In this document: piece by piece, positions 17,667-26,082 of the stretch
Layout of the letters: the number at the start of each line of letters is the position of its first letter
Numbering within the stretch: the stretch's first letter is position 1
From: Silicimonas sp963779765
Lineage (GTDB): Bacteria; Pseudomonadota; Alphaproteobacteria; Rhodobacterales; Rhodobacteraceae
Length of the DNA: 64,000 nucleotides
Direction of reading: 5' to 3'
NCBI GenBank assembly: GCA_963779765.1
Contig: CAVZZP010000002.1
Location: 620,001-684,000, forward strand
Made by a program: the position numbers and the translations under genes
Notes under the pieces: generated by a model
Told to the model about the DNA's origin: nothing
What the model saw: only the letters and a program-made list of their open reading frames with translations
The model's database searches: none

Positions 17667-18635
17667 ATGTTCACGTTGGACGACATCGAGGCGGCGGCGG
17701 CGATGGTTCATGCCCGGATGCCTCCGACGCCACAGTATGCCTGGCCGGCCTTGTCGGCGCGGCTTGGCTGCGAGGTGGTGGTCAAGCATGAGAACCACAC
17801 GCCTACGGGATCGTTCAAGGTGCGTGGCGCGCTGACCTTCATCGACTGGCTGAGGCGCGCGCATCCTGACGCCAAGGGCATCGCAACAGCAACGCGCGGC
17901 AATCATGGACAGGGTCAGGCGATGGCCGCGACGGCGGCGGGCTTGCGGGCGGTGATCGTGGTGCCGAAGGGCAATTCGGTCGAGAAGAACGCAGCGATGC
18001 ACGCCTTCGGGGCGGAGTTGATCGAATACGGCGAGGACTTCGATACGGCGCGCGAGGAGGCGCTGCGGATCGCCGAGGCGGAAGGGCTGTTCTTCGTGCC
18101 GCCGTTCCACCCTGCACTGGTGTCGGGGGTGGCGACCTATGGGCTGGAACTTCTGAGAGCACGGCCCGACCTTCACACTCTCTACGTCCCGATCGGTTGC
18201 GGCTCCGGCATCTGCGGCTGCATTGCCGCGCGGGATGCCCTGGGGCTTTCGACGCGGATCGTGGGTGTGGTGAGCGAAGGCGCTCAAGCCGCCAAGCTTT
18301 CAGCCGAGGCGGGGCGGCCGGTCGAGACGGATACGGCGCTGACCTTTGCCGACGGGATCGCGGTGCGGATCCCGGTGCCGGAGGCGCTGGCCGTCTATTC
18401 GGCGGGCGCCGAGCGGATCGTGGCTGTGTCGGATGCTGAGGTCGCCGAGGCGATCCGGGTGTTCTATCGCGACACGCACAACCTGGCCGAAGGAGCGGGC
18501 GCAGCGGGGCTGGCCGCGCTGATGGCCGAGCGTGAGGAGATGGCGGGGCGAGCGGTCGGAGTTGTGCTCTGCGGCGGGAACATCGACGGCGACCGCATGG
18601 CGGTGGTTTTGGGCGGGGGTGTGCCGACCCCCTGA
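17667..18635 (+). CDS. threonine dehydratase-like PLP enzyme
   Basis: A 322-residue fold-type II PLP enzyme of the serine/threonine dehydratase family. The PLP lysine lies in 'TPTGSFKVRGA' (about residues 49-59), the phosphate-binding glycine loop is 'PIGCGSGICG', and 'CGGNIDGDRM' closes the active site near the end. It lacks the C-terminal ACT regulatory domain of biosynthetic IlvA, so a catabolic role is likely: threonine, serine or hydroxy-aspartate deamination to an oxoacid and ammonia. It stands alone and converges on the L25 gene. Confidence 0.85.
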   Translation: MFTLDDIEAAAAMVHARMPPTPQYAWPALSARLGCEVVVKHENHTPTGSFKVRGALTFIDWLRRAHPDAKGIATATRGNHGQGQAMAATAAGLRAVIVVPKGNSVEKNAAMHAFGAELIEYGEDFDTAREEALRIAEAEGLFFVPPFHPALVSGVATYGLELLRARPDLHTLYVPIGCGSGICGCIAARDALGLSTRIVGVVSEGAQAAKLSAEAGRPVETDTALTFADGIAVRIPVPEALAVYSAGAERIVAVSDAEVAEAIRVFYRDTHNLAEGAGAAGLAALMAEREEMAGRAVGVVLCGGNIDGDRMAVVLGGGVPTP

Positions 18636-18640
18636 CGCGC

Positions 18641-18670
18641 GAAAGGAAAACGGCGGCCCGAGGGGCCGCC
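18641..18670 (-). terminator. rho-independent terminator of the L25 gene
   Basis: Perfect 8-bp stem GGCGGCCC/GGGCCGCC with a 3-nt loop (18652-18670). Read on the - strand it is followed by TTTTCCTTTC. It sits between the convergent dehydratase and L25 genes, 30 nt beyond the proposed L25 stop, which supports ending L25 near 18700. Confidence 0.75.
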
Positions 18671-18699
18671 GCCTGATCGTGTCAGCCTTGCGGGACGGA

Positions 18700-19346
18700 T
18701 CACTCGTCGTCGCATCCTGCGCGGTTGCGGGAACGTCGTCGGCGTCCGCCTCGTCGTCGTCAGCCTGGCTCGCAAGGCCCGAGGGCGCCTGGATGTTGGC
18801 GATGACGAAGTCGCGGTGGATCGTCGGCTCGGCGCCTTCGGGAAGGTCGACCATCGAGATGGTTGCGCTGTCGCCGATGTTCAGGCCTTCGATGCTGACC
18901 GTGATGTGGTCGGGGATGTTACCGGCCGTCACGATCAGTTCGACCTCGGGGCGGACCATCGTCAGGACGCCGCCCTTGCGGATGCCGGGGCAGTTCTCGT
19001 GACCCACGACCTCGACCGGGATGTAGAGGTTGACCTTCGAGGTGCGCTTGAGACGCATGAAGTCGACGTGCCGGGGCAGGTCCTTCACGACGTCGCGCTG
19101 GACGCTGCGGCAGATGACGCGGACGTCATCGTGGCCTTCGACCTGCATGTTGAAGAGCGTCGAAAGAAAACGACCGCTTTTCAGGCGCTTGAACAGCACG
19201 TTATAGGGGAGGTTGATCGGAAGCGGGTCAGTTCCGCCGCCGTAAACGATGCCAGGTACGAGCCCTTCTCTGCGAGCTTGACGGGCGGCCCCCTTGCCTG
19301 TCCCCGTCCGTACCGTGGCGACGAGATCCGGGATCTCTCCAGCCAT
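18700..19346 (-). CDS. rplY: 50S ribosomal protein L25/general stress protein Ctc
   Basis: The two-domain (Ctc) form of L25, which binds 5S rRNA. ATG 19346 gives 'MAGEIPDLVATVRTGTGKGAARQ' in its first residues, then 'GLVPGIVYGGG', 'HVDFMRL' and an acidic tail 'ADDDEADADDVPATAQDA'. The frame as read runs on through the expected end and into the antisense of the dehydratase gene. A single missing base near 18712 restores a typical acidic ending (CDDE) and a TGA at 18700-18702, just before a terminator. I therefore treat the extension as a read error. The protein is about 215 residues. Confidence 0.88.
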
Positions 19347-19447
19347 GGGTCTTCTCCAATTCTGCGGTTTCGGGCGGCCTCCAAGGGTGTCCGCCCACGA
19401 AGCGGCGGCTATAGCGGGGATCGGTCTGGTTGGAAAGGGGGAAAGCG

Positions 19448-19472
19448 CCGGAGGCCCTTTCGGGGCCTTCGG
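19448..19472 (-). terminator. terminator downstream of ZIP transporter gene
   Basis: A 10-bp stem (one G:T pair) with a 5-nt loop: CCGGAGGCCC, TTTCG, GGGCCTTCGG in outline. On the - strand it is followed by a pyrimidine-rich run containing TTTCC twice. It lies 60 nt past the ZIP stop. Confidence 0.6.
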
Positions 19473-19511
19473 TATCACGTCGGTATTGCGTCGGTATCGC
19501 GTCGGTGGACG
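19470..19511. repeat. tandem 11-bp repeats
   Basis: Three direct copies of CGGTATYRCGT (19470-19480, 19481-19491, 19492-19502) and a degenerate fourth (CGGTGGACGC). They lie in the gap between the ZIP gene and the L25 promoter region. Function unknown. Confidence 0.6.
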
Positions 19512-19532
19512 CAACCGACGCCGAACCCGGCG

Positions 19533-20315
19533 TCAGCCGAGCCAGACGTCGAGGAAGAGCATCACGACGAGGCCGATGGCGAGACCGAAGGTGGCCTTGT
19601 TCTGGTTCCCCGAGCGGTGCGTCTCGGGGATGATTTCGTGGCTGATGACGTAGAGCATCGCACCCGCCGCGAAGGCGAGACCCCAGGGCAGGAGCGGCTC
19701 GGAGAAGGTGATGATACCTGCGCCGAGGAGACCGCCCACGGGTTCGACGAGGCCCGTCAGCGCCGCGATGCCCCAGGCGCGTAACTTGCTGTAGCCCTCG
19801 CCCAGAAGTGCCACCGCGACCGCGAGGCCCTCGGGCGCGTTCTGAAGTCCGATGCCTATGGCTAGGGGCAGTCCCCCCGACATGCCGTCGGCGCCGAAGC
19901 CCACGCCGACGGCGAGGCCTTCGGGGAAGTTGTGGATGGTGATGGCGATGATGAAGAGCCAGACCCGGCGGAGGGAGGCCGCCTCGGGGCCTTCGCGTCC
20001 GAGCGTGAAGTGTTCGTGCGGGAGAAGCTCGTTCATCAGGTGGACCCCGCCCATGCCCACGAGGATCGAGATGCAGGCGATGGCGGCAGGCATCGCGCCA
20101 TCGCCGAAGATCTCTTCGGCGGCCGCGAGCGATGGAATGATGAGCGAGAAGAACGAGGCGGCGATCATGACGCCTGCCGCAAAGCCCAAGGACATGTCGC
20201 GGACCGCGCGTGAGGGCTGGCGTCCGAAGAGGACGGGAAGCGCCCCCACGGCCGTCATCAGACCCGCCACGAGGCTTCCCAGGAAGCCCAGCATCACCGG
20301 GGACATCGTCTCCAT
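19533..20315 (-). CDS. ZIP family divalent metal transporter
   Basis: A 260-residue inner-membrane protein of the ZIP (ZupT/GufA-like) family, which imports zinc or related divalent metals. ATG 20315 ('METMSPVML') follows a GAGGCGAG ribosome-binding site; the ORF could extend to 20351. It has eight predicted helices. The metal-site helices carry 'IAITIHNFPEGLAVGVGFG' and 'LAIGIGLQNAPEGLAVAVALL', with the paired HNxPEG/QNxPEG motif (one His replaced by Gln as in some GufA members). 'VISHEIIPETHR' is also conserved. It stands alone with its own terminator. Confidence 0.9.
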   Translation of the reverse strand: METMSPVMLGFLGSLVAGLMTAVGALPVLFGRQPSRAVRDMSLGFAAGVMIAASFFSLIIPSLAAAEEIFGDGAMPAAIACISILVGMGGVHLMNELLPHEHFTLGREGPEAASLRRVWLFIIAITIHNFPEGLAVGVGFGADGMSGGLPLAIGIGLQNAPEGLAVAVALLGEGYSKLRAWGIAALTGLVEPVGGLLGAGIITFSEPLLPWGLAFAAGAMLYVISHEIIPETHRSGNQNKATFGLAIGLVVMLFLDVWLG

Positions 20316-20417
20316 CGTCGTCTCGCCTCGCTGTAATTCGCGAGCAAGCATAGCGGCTTCGCCGCCAAGGTGAAGCGCTAATTTAGAATCGTTCCAATGT
20401 AGAGGAGCGGCCCGGCG

Positions 20418-20978
20418 TCAGTCGAAGAAGGCGTAGTTCGCGTCGATGTCACCATAGGCGCAGTTGGCGTCGAGGAGCATCTGGTGCGCGTCGGCGGGAC
20501 TGGCGGTGGAGAGGTCGTCGAGCGAGAGATAGCTCGCATCGACCTGCTCGAGCACCGGGTTGTCGGTGTCGGAGAGGTCCCAGGTGACATAGCCGCAGAC
20601 GAGGTTGCGGTTGCCGTCCCAGGTGCCCATGAAATCGACAGTGCCGAGGAAGCGTTCGATCGGATACCAGGTGATGCGGTATCCGGTCAGGTGGCGCACG
20701 GGGCCATTCGCGGTCAGCGCCTCGGCCTTGGCGTCGTCGTCGAAGCTGGCGCGGGTTTCGAGCTGCGGGATGCGGATCGCCGGGGCGCGGCGACGCTGCG
20801 CGGTGTCCTGTCCTTCCACTGCGTCGAAGAGCGACGACGTGGCGGCGACGATGGCAACGGTCTGGTTCGGAAATTCCGCCTGCGCGGGTGTGCCCGATGC
20901 CGTTTGAGCGGCGACAGGCCCGGCGGCGCAGAGCGCCGCAACGGCAAGCATCGGCAGGATACGATTACGCAGGGTCAT
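20418..20978 (-). CDS. exported hypothetical protein
   Basis: I do not recognise this family. ATG 20978 gives a 186-residue protein with a signal peptide ('ILPMLAVAALCAAGPVAAQ', cut near residue 25). The mature part has a Glu/Asp-rich, low-complexity start and then a compact region with 'GYRITWYPIERFLGTVDFMGTWDGNRN' (cited in outline). Two Cys residues ('LVCGYVTW', 'DANCAYGD') could form a disulfide in the periplasm. A longer start at 21047 would bury the signal peptide and is unlikely. It stands alone, co-directional with the ZIP gene. Confidence 0.7.
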   Translation of the reverse strand: MTLRNRILPMLAVAALCAAGPVAAQTASGTPAQAEFPNQTVAIVAATSSLFDAVEGQDTAQRRRAPAIRIPQLETRASFDDDAKAEALTANGPVRHLTGYRITWYPIERFLGTVDFMGTWDGNRNLVCGYVTWDLSDTDNPVLEQVDASYLSLDDLSTASPADAHQMLLDANCAYGDIDANYAFFD

Positions 20979-21123
20979 CCCCTGAAGATAAGCGCCGATC
21001 CCAATTACGGCAAGATTTGGGCAGGAAACGGGCTGTTCCATGTTCATGACCGAGACATCTTTGCATCAACAAGAAACAATGCGGAAAGCGGTCCCGCACT
21101 GTTTCGCCCGAGATCTAGCGGGG

Positions 21124-22287
21124 TTAGTCAAATTCGCCAGAGAAACCTTTGGGGACACGAAGAATTTCACGATCCACGTCATGAATGTCACGCTTGCCGC
21201 AGAAGGCCATCGAGAGGTCCAGTTCCTTCTGGATGACTTCCAGCGCGCGACTCACGCCTGCCTCGCCCATGGCGCCGAGTCCGTAGACCATCGAGCGGCC
21301 GATCATGGTGCCTTTCGCGCCAAGCGCCACGGCTTTCAGCACGTCCTGTCCCGACCTGATTCCCCCGTCCATCCAGACTTCGATCCGGTCGCCCACCGCC
21401 TTGACGATGGGTTCGAGGGCGCGGATCGACGAGATCGTGCCGTCGAGCTGACGCCCGCCGTGGTTCGACACCACGATGGCGTCGGCGCCGAGGTCGGCGG
21501 CGCGGATCGCGTCGTCCACCTCCATGATCCCCTTCAGGATCACCTTGCCGCCCCACATGTCCATCAGTTGCTTGACCCGGTCCCAGTTCAGCGAGGGATC
21601 GAAGGCCTCGGCCGTCCATGACGAGAGCGAGGCGGGGTTCGAGACGCCGGAGGCGTGGCCTACGATATTGCCGAAGAAGCGGCGCTTGGTGCGCATCATC
21701 TCGAGTCCCCACGGGATCTTCGTCGAGAGGTCGGCAAGCGACGACATGGTGAACTTGGGCGGTGCGGTCAGGCCGTTCTTCAGGTCCTTGTGCCGCTGGC
21801 CCATGATCTGGAGGTCGACCGTGATGACGATGGCCGAACACTTCGCCGCCCGCGCCCGGTCCATGAGCTTGCCCATGAAGACGTCGTCTTTCAGGGTGTA
21901 GACCTGGAACCAGAAGGGCTTGGTGGTGTGGGCGGCCACGTCCTCGATCGAGCAGATCGACATTGTGGACAGCGTGAAGGGCACGCCGAATTTCTCGGCG
22001 GCGCGGGCGGCCTTGATCTCGCCGTCGGCGCTTTGCATTCCGAGAAGGCCCACCGGGGCGATGGCGACCGGCATGGCCGCGTCCTCGCCGATCAGCTTGG
22101 TGCGGGTGGTGCGGCCCGCCATGTCGACGGCGATGCGCTGGCGAAGGTAGATCTTTCCGAAGTCGGTCGTGTTCTCGCGGAAGGTCTGTTCGGTCCAGGA
22201 CCCGCTTTCGGCGTAGTCGTAGAACATCCGGGGCACGCGGCGCGTGTAGATGCGCTTGAGATCGGCGATCTCGGTGATGACGGGCAT
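21124..22287 (-). CDS. lldD: FMN-dependent L-lactate dehydrogenase/alpha-hydroxy-acid oxidase
   Basis: A 387-residue FMN enzyme of the glycolate oxidase/lactate dehydrogenase family that oxidises L-lactate or a similar 2-hydroxy acid to the oxo acid. ATG 22287 has the ribosome-binding site GAGGAGGA. 'MFYDYAESGSWTEQTFREN' opens the fold, 'APVGLLGMQSADGE' and 'WFQVYTLKD' line the FMN site, and 'VVSNHGGRQLDGT' holds the catalytic His. 'VWMDGGIRSGQDVLKA' and 'KGTMIGRSMVYG' bind the FMN phosphate. It matches LldD well, but substrate specificity within the family varies. Confidence 0.88.
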   Translation of the reverse strand: MPVITEIADLKRIYTRRVPRMFYDYAESGSWTEQTFRENTTDFGKIYLRQRIAVDMAGRTTRTKLIGEDAAMPVAIAPVGLLGMQSADGEIKAARAAEKFGVPFTLSTMSICSIEDVAAHTTKPFWFQVYTLKDDVFMGKLMDRARAAKCSAIVITVDLQIMGQRHKDLKNGLTAPPKFTMSSLADLSTKIPWGLEMMRTKRRFFGNIVGHASGVSNPASLSSWTAEAFDPSLNWDRVKQLMDMWGGKVILKGIMEVDDAIRAADLGADAIVVSNHGGRQLDGTISSIRALEPIVKAVGDRIEVWMDGGIRSGQDVLKAVALGAKGTMIGRSMVYGLGAMGEAGVSRALEVIQKELDLSMAFCGKRDIHDVDREILRVPKGFSGEFD

Positions 22288-22444
22288 GGGCGGTCCTCCT
22301 CGCGTCACCGGGTGTTAGCAATCCCCTTCCCCCTGGGCAATCGGGCGCGGCGTTTGGCGTGACATGAAACCGACATGCGACCGTTACACGGGTGTCACGG
22401 GTCGCGGTCTACAGGCGGGACAGGCATCAAACGGGGGACCCACG

Positions 22445-24614
22445 ATGACATCGAGACTTCTTGCGGCCGTATCGGCCCTGTCGCTTTGCGCCAGCGGCGC
22501 GCTGGCCGAGATGGCCTTCAACCGTGTGTCGAGCTTTCCGGTCGCTTCGAACCTGCCGGATGGCACGGACCAGGGACAGGAGACCTCGTCCGAGATCATC
22601 GCGGCGACCGAGGACGGCATGACGCTGGTCTACACCGACAGCCCGTTCGGGGTGGTGGGCTTCGTGGACATCGCGGATCCCGCGGCCCCTGCCCCTCTGG
22701 GCGTGGTCGAGATGGGGGGCGAGCCGACCTCGGTCGTCGTGGCGAAGGGCCTTGCGCTTGCGGGCGTGAACACGTCGGAGAGTTTCGCCAATCCGTCGGG
22801 TCAGCTTGCCGTGATCGACATCGCGGGCCGAAGCGTCGTGGCAAGCTGCGACCTGGGCGGGCAGCCGGACAGCCTCGCGCTGGCGCCTGACGGGAGCTTC
22901 CTGTCGATCGCCGTCGAGAACGAGCGCGACGAGGAGGCGGGCGATGGCCGCGTGGGCCAGATGCCGGCGGGGTTCCTGGTCATGGTGGACCTGGGCGCGG
23001 ACGGGCAGCCGGACTGCGGGACGCTGAGGACGGTGGACCTGACGGGTCTGGCCGAGATCGCGCCCGAGGATCCGGAGCCGGAATTCGTCGACATCAACGA
23101 GGCGGGCGAGACGGTCGTGACGATGCAGGAGAACAACCACATCGTGGTGGTGGCGCGGGACGGGTCGGTCCTGTCGCATTTCCCGGCGGGATCGGTTGAC
23201 CTGTCGGGCGTGGACACCGAGGAAGAAGGGGCGCTGACTTTCGATGGCGAGATCTCGGTGCCGCGCGAGCCGGATTCGGTGAAGTGGATCGACGCCGACC
23301 ACTTCGCGACGGCGAACGAGGGCGACATGGACGGCGGATCGCGCGGCTGGACCGTGTTCGCGAAGGACGGCACGGTCGTCTGGGATGCGGGCACCTCGTT
23401 CGAGTACGCGGTGGCCGAGATCGGGCACTATCCCGAGGGGCGGTCGGGCAACAAGGGCGTCGAGCCGGAGTCGGTCGGCAGCGGCACCTTCGGCGGCACG
23501 CCGATGGTCTTCATCGGCTCCGAGCGCGGATCGGTCGTGGGCGTCTATGACGCGACGGACGCCGCCAACCCTGTCCTGACGCAGCTTCTGCCGTCGGGCG
23601 TGGGACCGGAAGGCTTCGTGGCGATCCCGTCGCGGAACCTTTTCGTCAGCGCGAACGAGACCGACCTTGGAGCGGACGGCGCGGCGCGGTCGCATGTGAT
23701 GATCTATGCCTATGGCGAGGGTCCGGCGACCTACCCGATGCTGACCTCGGCCGGGCTGACGCAGGAGAACGGCGCGCCAGTCGGATGGGGCGCGATCTCG
23801 GGCATGGCGGCGGACGCGGACGGCACGGTCTGGGCGGTGAGCGACAGCGTGTACGGGATGCAGCCGTCGATCTTCCGGATCGACGCGACGCAGACCCCGG
23901 CGAGGATCACCGAGGTCATCCGCATCACCCGCGATGGCGCTCCGGCGCAGAAACTCGACTTGGAGGGCATCGCTCTCGACGGCGAGGGCGGGTTCTGGGT
24001 CGCTTCGGAGGGACGGACCGACCGGCTGATCCCGCACGCCCTGTTCCACGTGGGAGCTGACGGGACCATCGAGGACGAGATCGGGCTGCCGAAGGAACTG
24101 ATGGCGAACGAGGTTCGCTTCGGGTTCGAAGGCATCGCGAAGGTCGGCGATACCCTGTGGATGGCGGTCCAGCGCGAGTGGGACGACGACCCCGAGAACC
24201 ACGCCAAGCTGCGTCGCCTACAATATCGAGAGCGGCGAATGGGGGGCGGTCCATTACCCCAAGGCCGCGCCTGCATCCGGCTGGGTCGGGCTGTCCGAGA
24301 TCACGGTTCACGGCGACCATGCCTATATCGTCGAGCGCGACAACCTGGTCGGCGATCTGGCGGTGACGAAGATCGTGACCCGCGTGCCGCTGGCCGAGAT
24401 GGTGCCCGCGCCGCTTGGCGGGCCTTTGCCCGTGGTGACGAAGGAGACGGTGCGGGACCTTCTGCCCGACCTCGTGTCGACGGGCGGCTACGTTCTCGAC
24501 AAGATCGAGGGGCTGGCCATCATGGAAGACGGGACCGTCTGGGTCTCGACCGACAACGACGGGGTCGACGACCATTCGGGCGAGACGATGTTCTGGTCGT
24601 TCAAGGCGGAGTAA
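22445..24614 (+). pseudogene. secreted esterase-like/phytase-family beta-propeller protein, one frame break
   Basis: A secreted protein of about 720 residues. ATG 22445 gives a signal peptide ending 'LCASGALA' (about residue 22). The first half is propeller-like repeats ('LGVVEMGGEPTSVVVAKG', 'GGQPDSLALAPDGSFLSI'). The second half matches the esterase-like activity of phytase family: 'ISGMAADADGTVWAVSDS', 'LDLEGIALDGEGGFWVASEGR', 'DKIEGLAIMEDGTVWVSTDNDG'. One extra base near 24212 breaks the frame; skipping it restores '..VAYNIESGEWGAVHYPK' through to the stop at 24614. It probably acts on a phosphate ester outside the membrane; the true substrate is unknown. Confidence 0.82.
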
Positions 24615-24635
24615 TCGCAGTTTGCACGACGATTG

Positions 24636-24662
24636 GGCCGCCGGGAGTCCCGGCGGCCTTTT
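24636..24662 (+). terminator. rho-independent terminator
   Basis: Perfect 10-bp stem GGCCGCCGGG/CCCGGCGGCC with loop AGT, followed by TTTT. It lies 22 nt after the phytase-like gene and just before the convergent dioxygenase stop. Confidence 0.85.
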
Positions 24663-24666
24663 CGTT

Positions 24667-25437
24667 TCAGCTCAGACCGATGACGATGCTGCCCTTGTAG
24701 CCTTGCGTGGGGGAACCCGAGAGTTTGAGCATCTGCGCCTCGATCTGCTCGGGCGTGTTGTCGGCGAAAATCATGTCGCGCTCGAAGCTCTGCCGGGACA
24801 GGTTGCGGGTGCCGGTCACATAGGCCGGGTGCGCCTCGTAGACGTCGGCGCTTTCAGCGTAGGGCAGCGAGATCTGCGAGATGAGGCTGCTTTCCCCGCT
24901 TGGTATCGCGTCGACGCTGTCGAAGACCTCCAGGTGGAAATGCGGCCAGCGGCCGGCATAGCAGCCGGGGAATACGGTGGTGAAGCGGACGATGCCGTCA
25001 TCGCCGGAGACCCCGACGCCACGGAGGTAGTTTGCCTGCTCCTCTTCGTAGAGCGAGTATCGTCCGGCGGCGTCGCAGTGCCAGAGGTACAGCGCGCGTC
25101 CCGGAAGGGGCGCGCAGTCGCCCGCCGAGACGAGGGCGAGTTCCAGGGTCAGCGGCACACCGTCGGCCACGGGCGTCATGCCGGCGAAGCTGGGGCGCAG
25201 ATCCTCGCGCAGGACGCCTGCCTCGGAGAGGACGTCGAAGCTGCCCCGGCCCTGGCTTCCGTCGGCCGGAAACGGGCCTGCCGTCTCGGCCGAGAAGCCG
25301 ACGCAGGAAAGCGCCTGCGCGGCGGCGGGTCCGGCGAAGGCGGCTAGAGCACCCGAAAGGACGGCGCGGCGTCCGAGAAGGCGGGGAAGGTCGGCGCGAA
25401 GGCCGCGGTCGTGATCTTGATCGTGCGTATCGGTCAT
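24667..25437 (-). CDS. exported intradiol ring-cleavage dioxygenase-like protein
   Basis: A 256-residue protein of the protocatechuate 3,4-dioxygenase/catechol 1,2-dioxygenase fold. ATG 25437 follows AAAGGAGCA. The Fe(III) ligands appear as Tyr in 'AAGRYSLYEE', Tyr in 'FPGCYAGRWPHFHLEV' and two His in the same motif. The N-terminus 'LLGRRAVLSGALAAFAGPAAAQA' has paired Arg before a hydrophobic stretch, so it looks Tat- or Sec-exported, unlike cytoplasmic classical enzymes. The substrate is not clear. It diverges from the sigma factor gene. Confidence 0.82.
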   Translation of the reverse strand: MTDTHDQDHDRGLRADLPRLLGRRAVLSGALAAFAGPAAAQALSCVGFSAETAGPFPADGSQGRGSFDVLSEAGVLREDLRPSFAGMTPVADGVPLTLELALVSAGDCAPLPGRALYLWHCDAAGRYSLYEEEQANYLRGVGVSGDDGIVRFTTVFPGCYAGRWPHFHLEVFDSVDAIPSGESSLISQISLPYAESADVYEAHPAYVTGTRNLSRQSFERDMIFADNTPEQIEAQMLKLSGSPTQGYKGSIVIGLS

Positions 25438-25539
25438 GCGTCTGCTCCTTTCGGGGTACAACGCGCGAGACACGCAGGCCCGTCGAAATTTTTCGTGACG
25501 ACGGCCAAGGATTGACCGGGCGCGTGCGTCCTACCAACC

Positions 25540-26082
25540 GTGATGCGCATGGATACCTCGGACGAGACACTGGCGCGGGAGGCGGCGGGCGGCGACGCGG
25601 CGGCGTTCTCGGCGCTGGTGACGCGGCATTATGACCGGCTGTTCCGCTTGTGCTTCCGGCTGACGGGCGTCCGGGCCGAGGCCGAGGATCTGTGCCAGGA
25701 CATCTGCGCGGCCCTGCCCGCCAAGGTCAGGGCCTTTCGCGGCGAGGCGCGGTTCACCACATGGCTGTGGCGGGTCGCGGTCAACGCGGCGAACGACCGG
25801 CGGCGGCGGGCGGCGACGCGCGCGCGGACAGCGGACGGTTGGGGCGACGTCGAGGAGGCACGCCGGGCCGAGGCGGCGGAGGCGGCGGCGGCGATGGACT
25901 GGCTTGCGCGGGCGATGCGCGCGCTGCCGGACGAGTTGCGGGACACCGTGGCGCTGGTGATGGACGAGATGACCCATGCCGAGGCCGGAGAGATCCTGGG
26001 CGTGAGCGAGGGCACGGTGAGCTGGCGGATGTCGGAGGTGAAGAAGCGCCTTCGCGCGATGAAGGAGGCCGTGGATGGCTGA
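25540..26082 (+). CDS. ECF-type RNA polymerase sigma factor
   Basis: A 180-residue ECF sigma factor. Region 2 has 'HYDRLFRLCFRLTGVRAEAEDLCQDI' (cited in part) and 'FTTWLWRVAVNAANDRRRR'. Region 4 has 'ALPDELRDTVALVMDEMTHAEAGEI' and 'SEGTVSWRMSEVKKRLR'. The start may be GTG 25540, ATG 25543 or ATG 25549. It overlaps the next gene by 8 nt, and that gene encodes a protein with a cytoplasmic N-terminus and a single membrane helix, the expected layout for an anti-sigma partner. It therefore likely responds to an envelope signal. Confidence 0.9.
   Translation: MMRMDTSDETLAREAAGGDAAAFSALVTRHYDRLFRLCFRLTGVRAEAEDLCQDICAALPAKVRAFRGEARFTTWLWRVAVNAANDRRRRAATRARTADGWGDVEEARRAEAAEAAAAMDWLARAMRALPDELRDTVALVMDEMTHAEAGEILGVSEGTVSWRMSEVKKRLRAMKEAVDG

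Noticed and set aside
18300..19514. 404-residue open frame covering L25 plus an extension over the dehydratase antisense
   Set aside because: The part beyond 18700 is antisense to a conserved PLP enzyme and crosses a clear terminator; one missing base near the L25 acidic tail explains it.
22427..24202. 591-residue antisense open frame over the phytase-like gene
   Set aside because: Arg/His/Asp-rich composition without motifs, opposite a well formed secreted protein.
25481..25536. ECF-type promoter (AAATTTTTCG and GCGTCCTACC) before the sigma factor gene
   Set aside because: The two boxes are more than 30 bp apart, too far for a -35/-10 pair.
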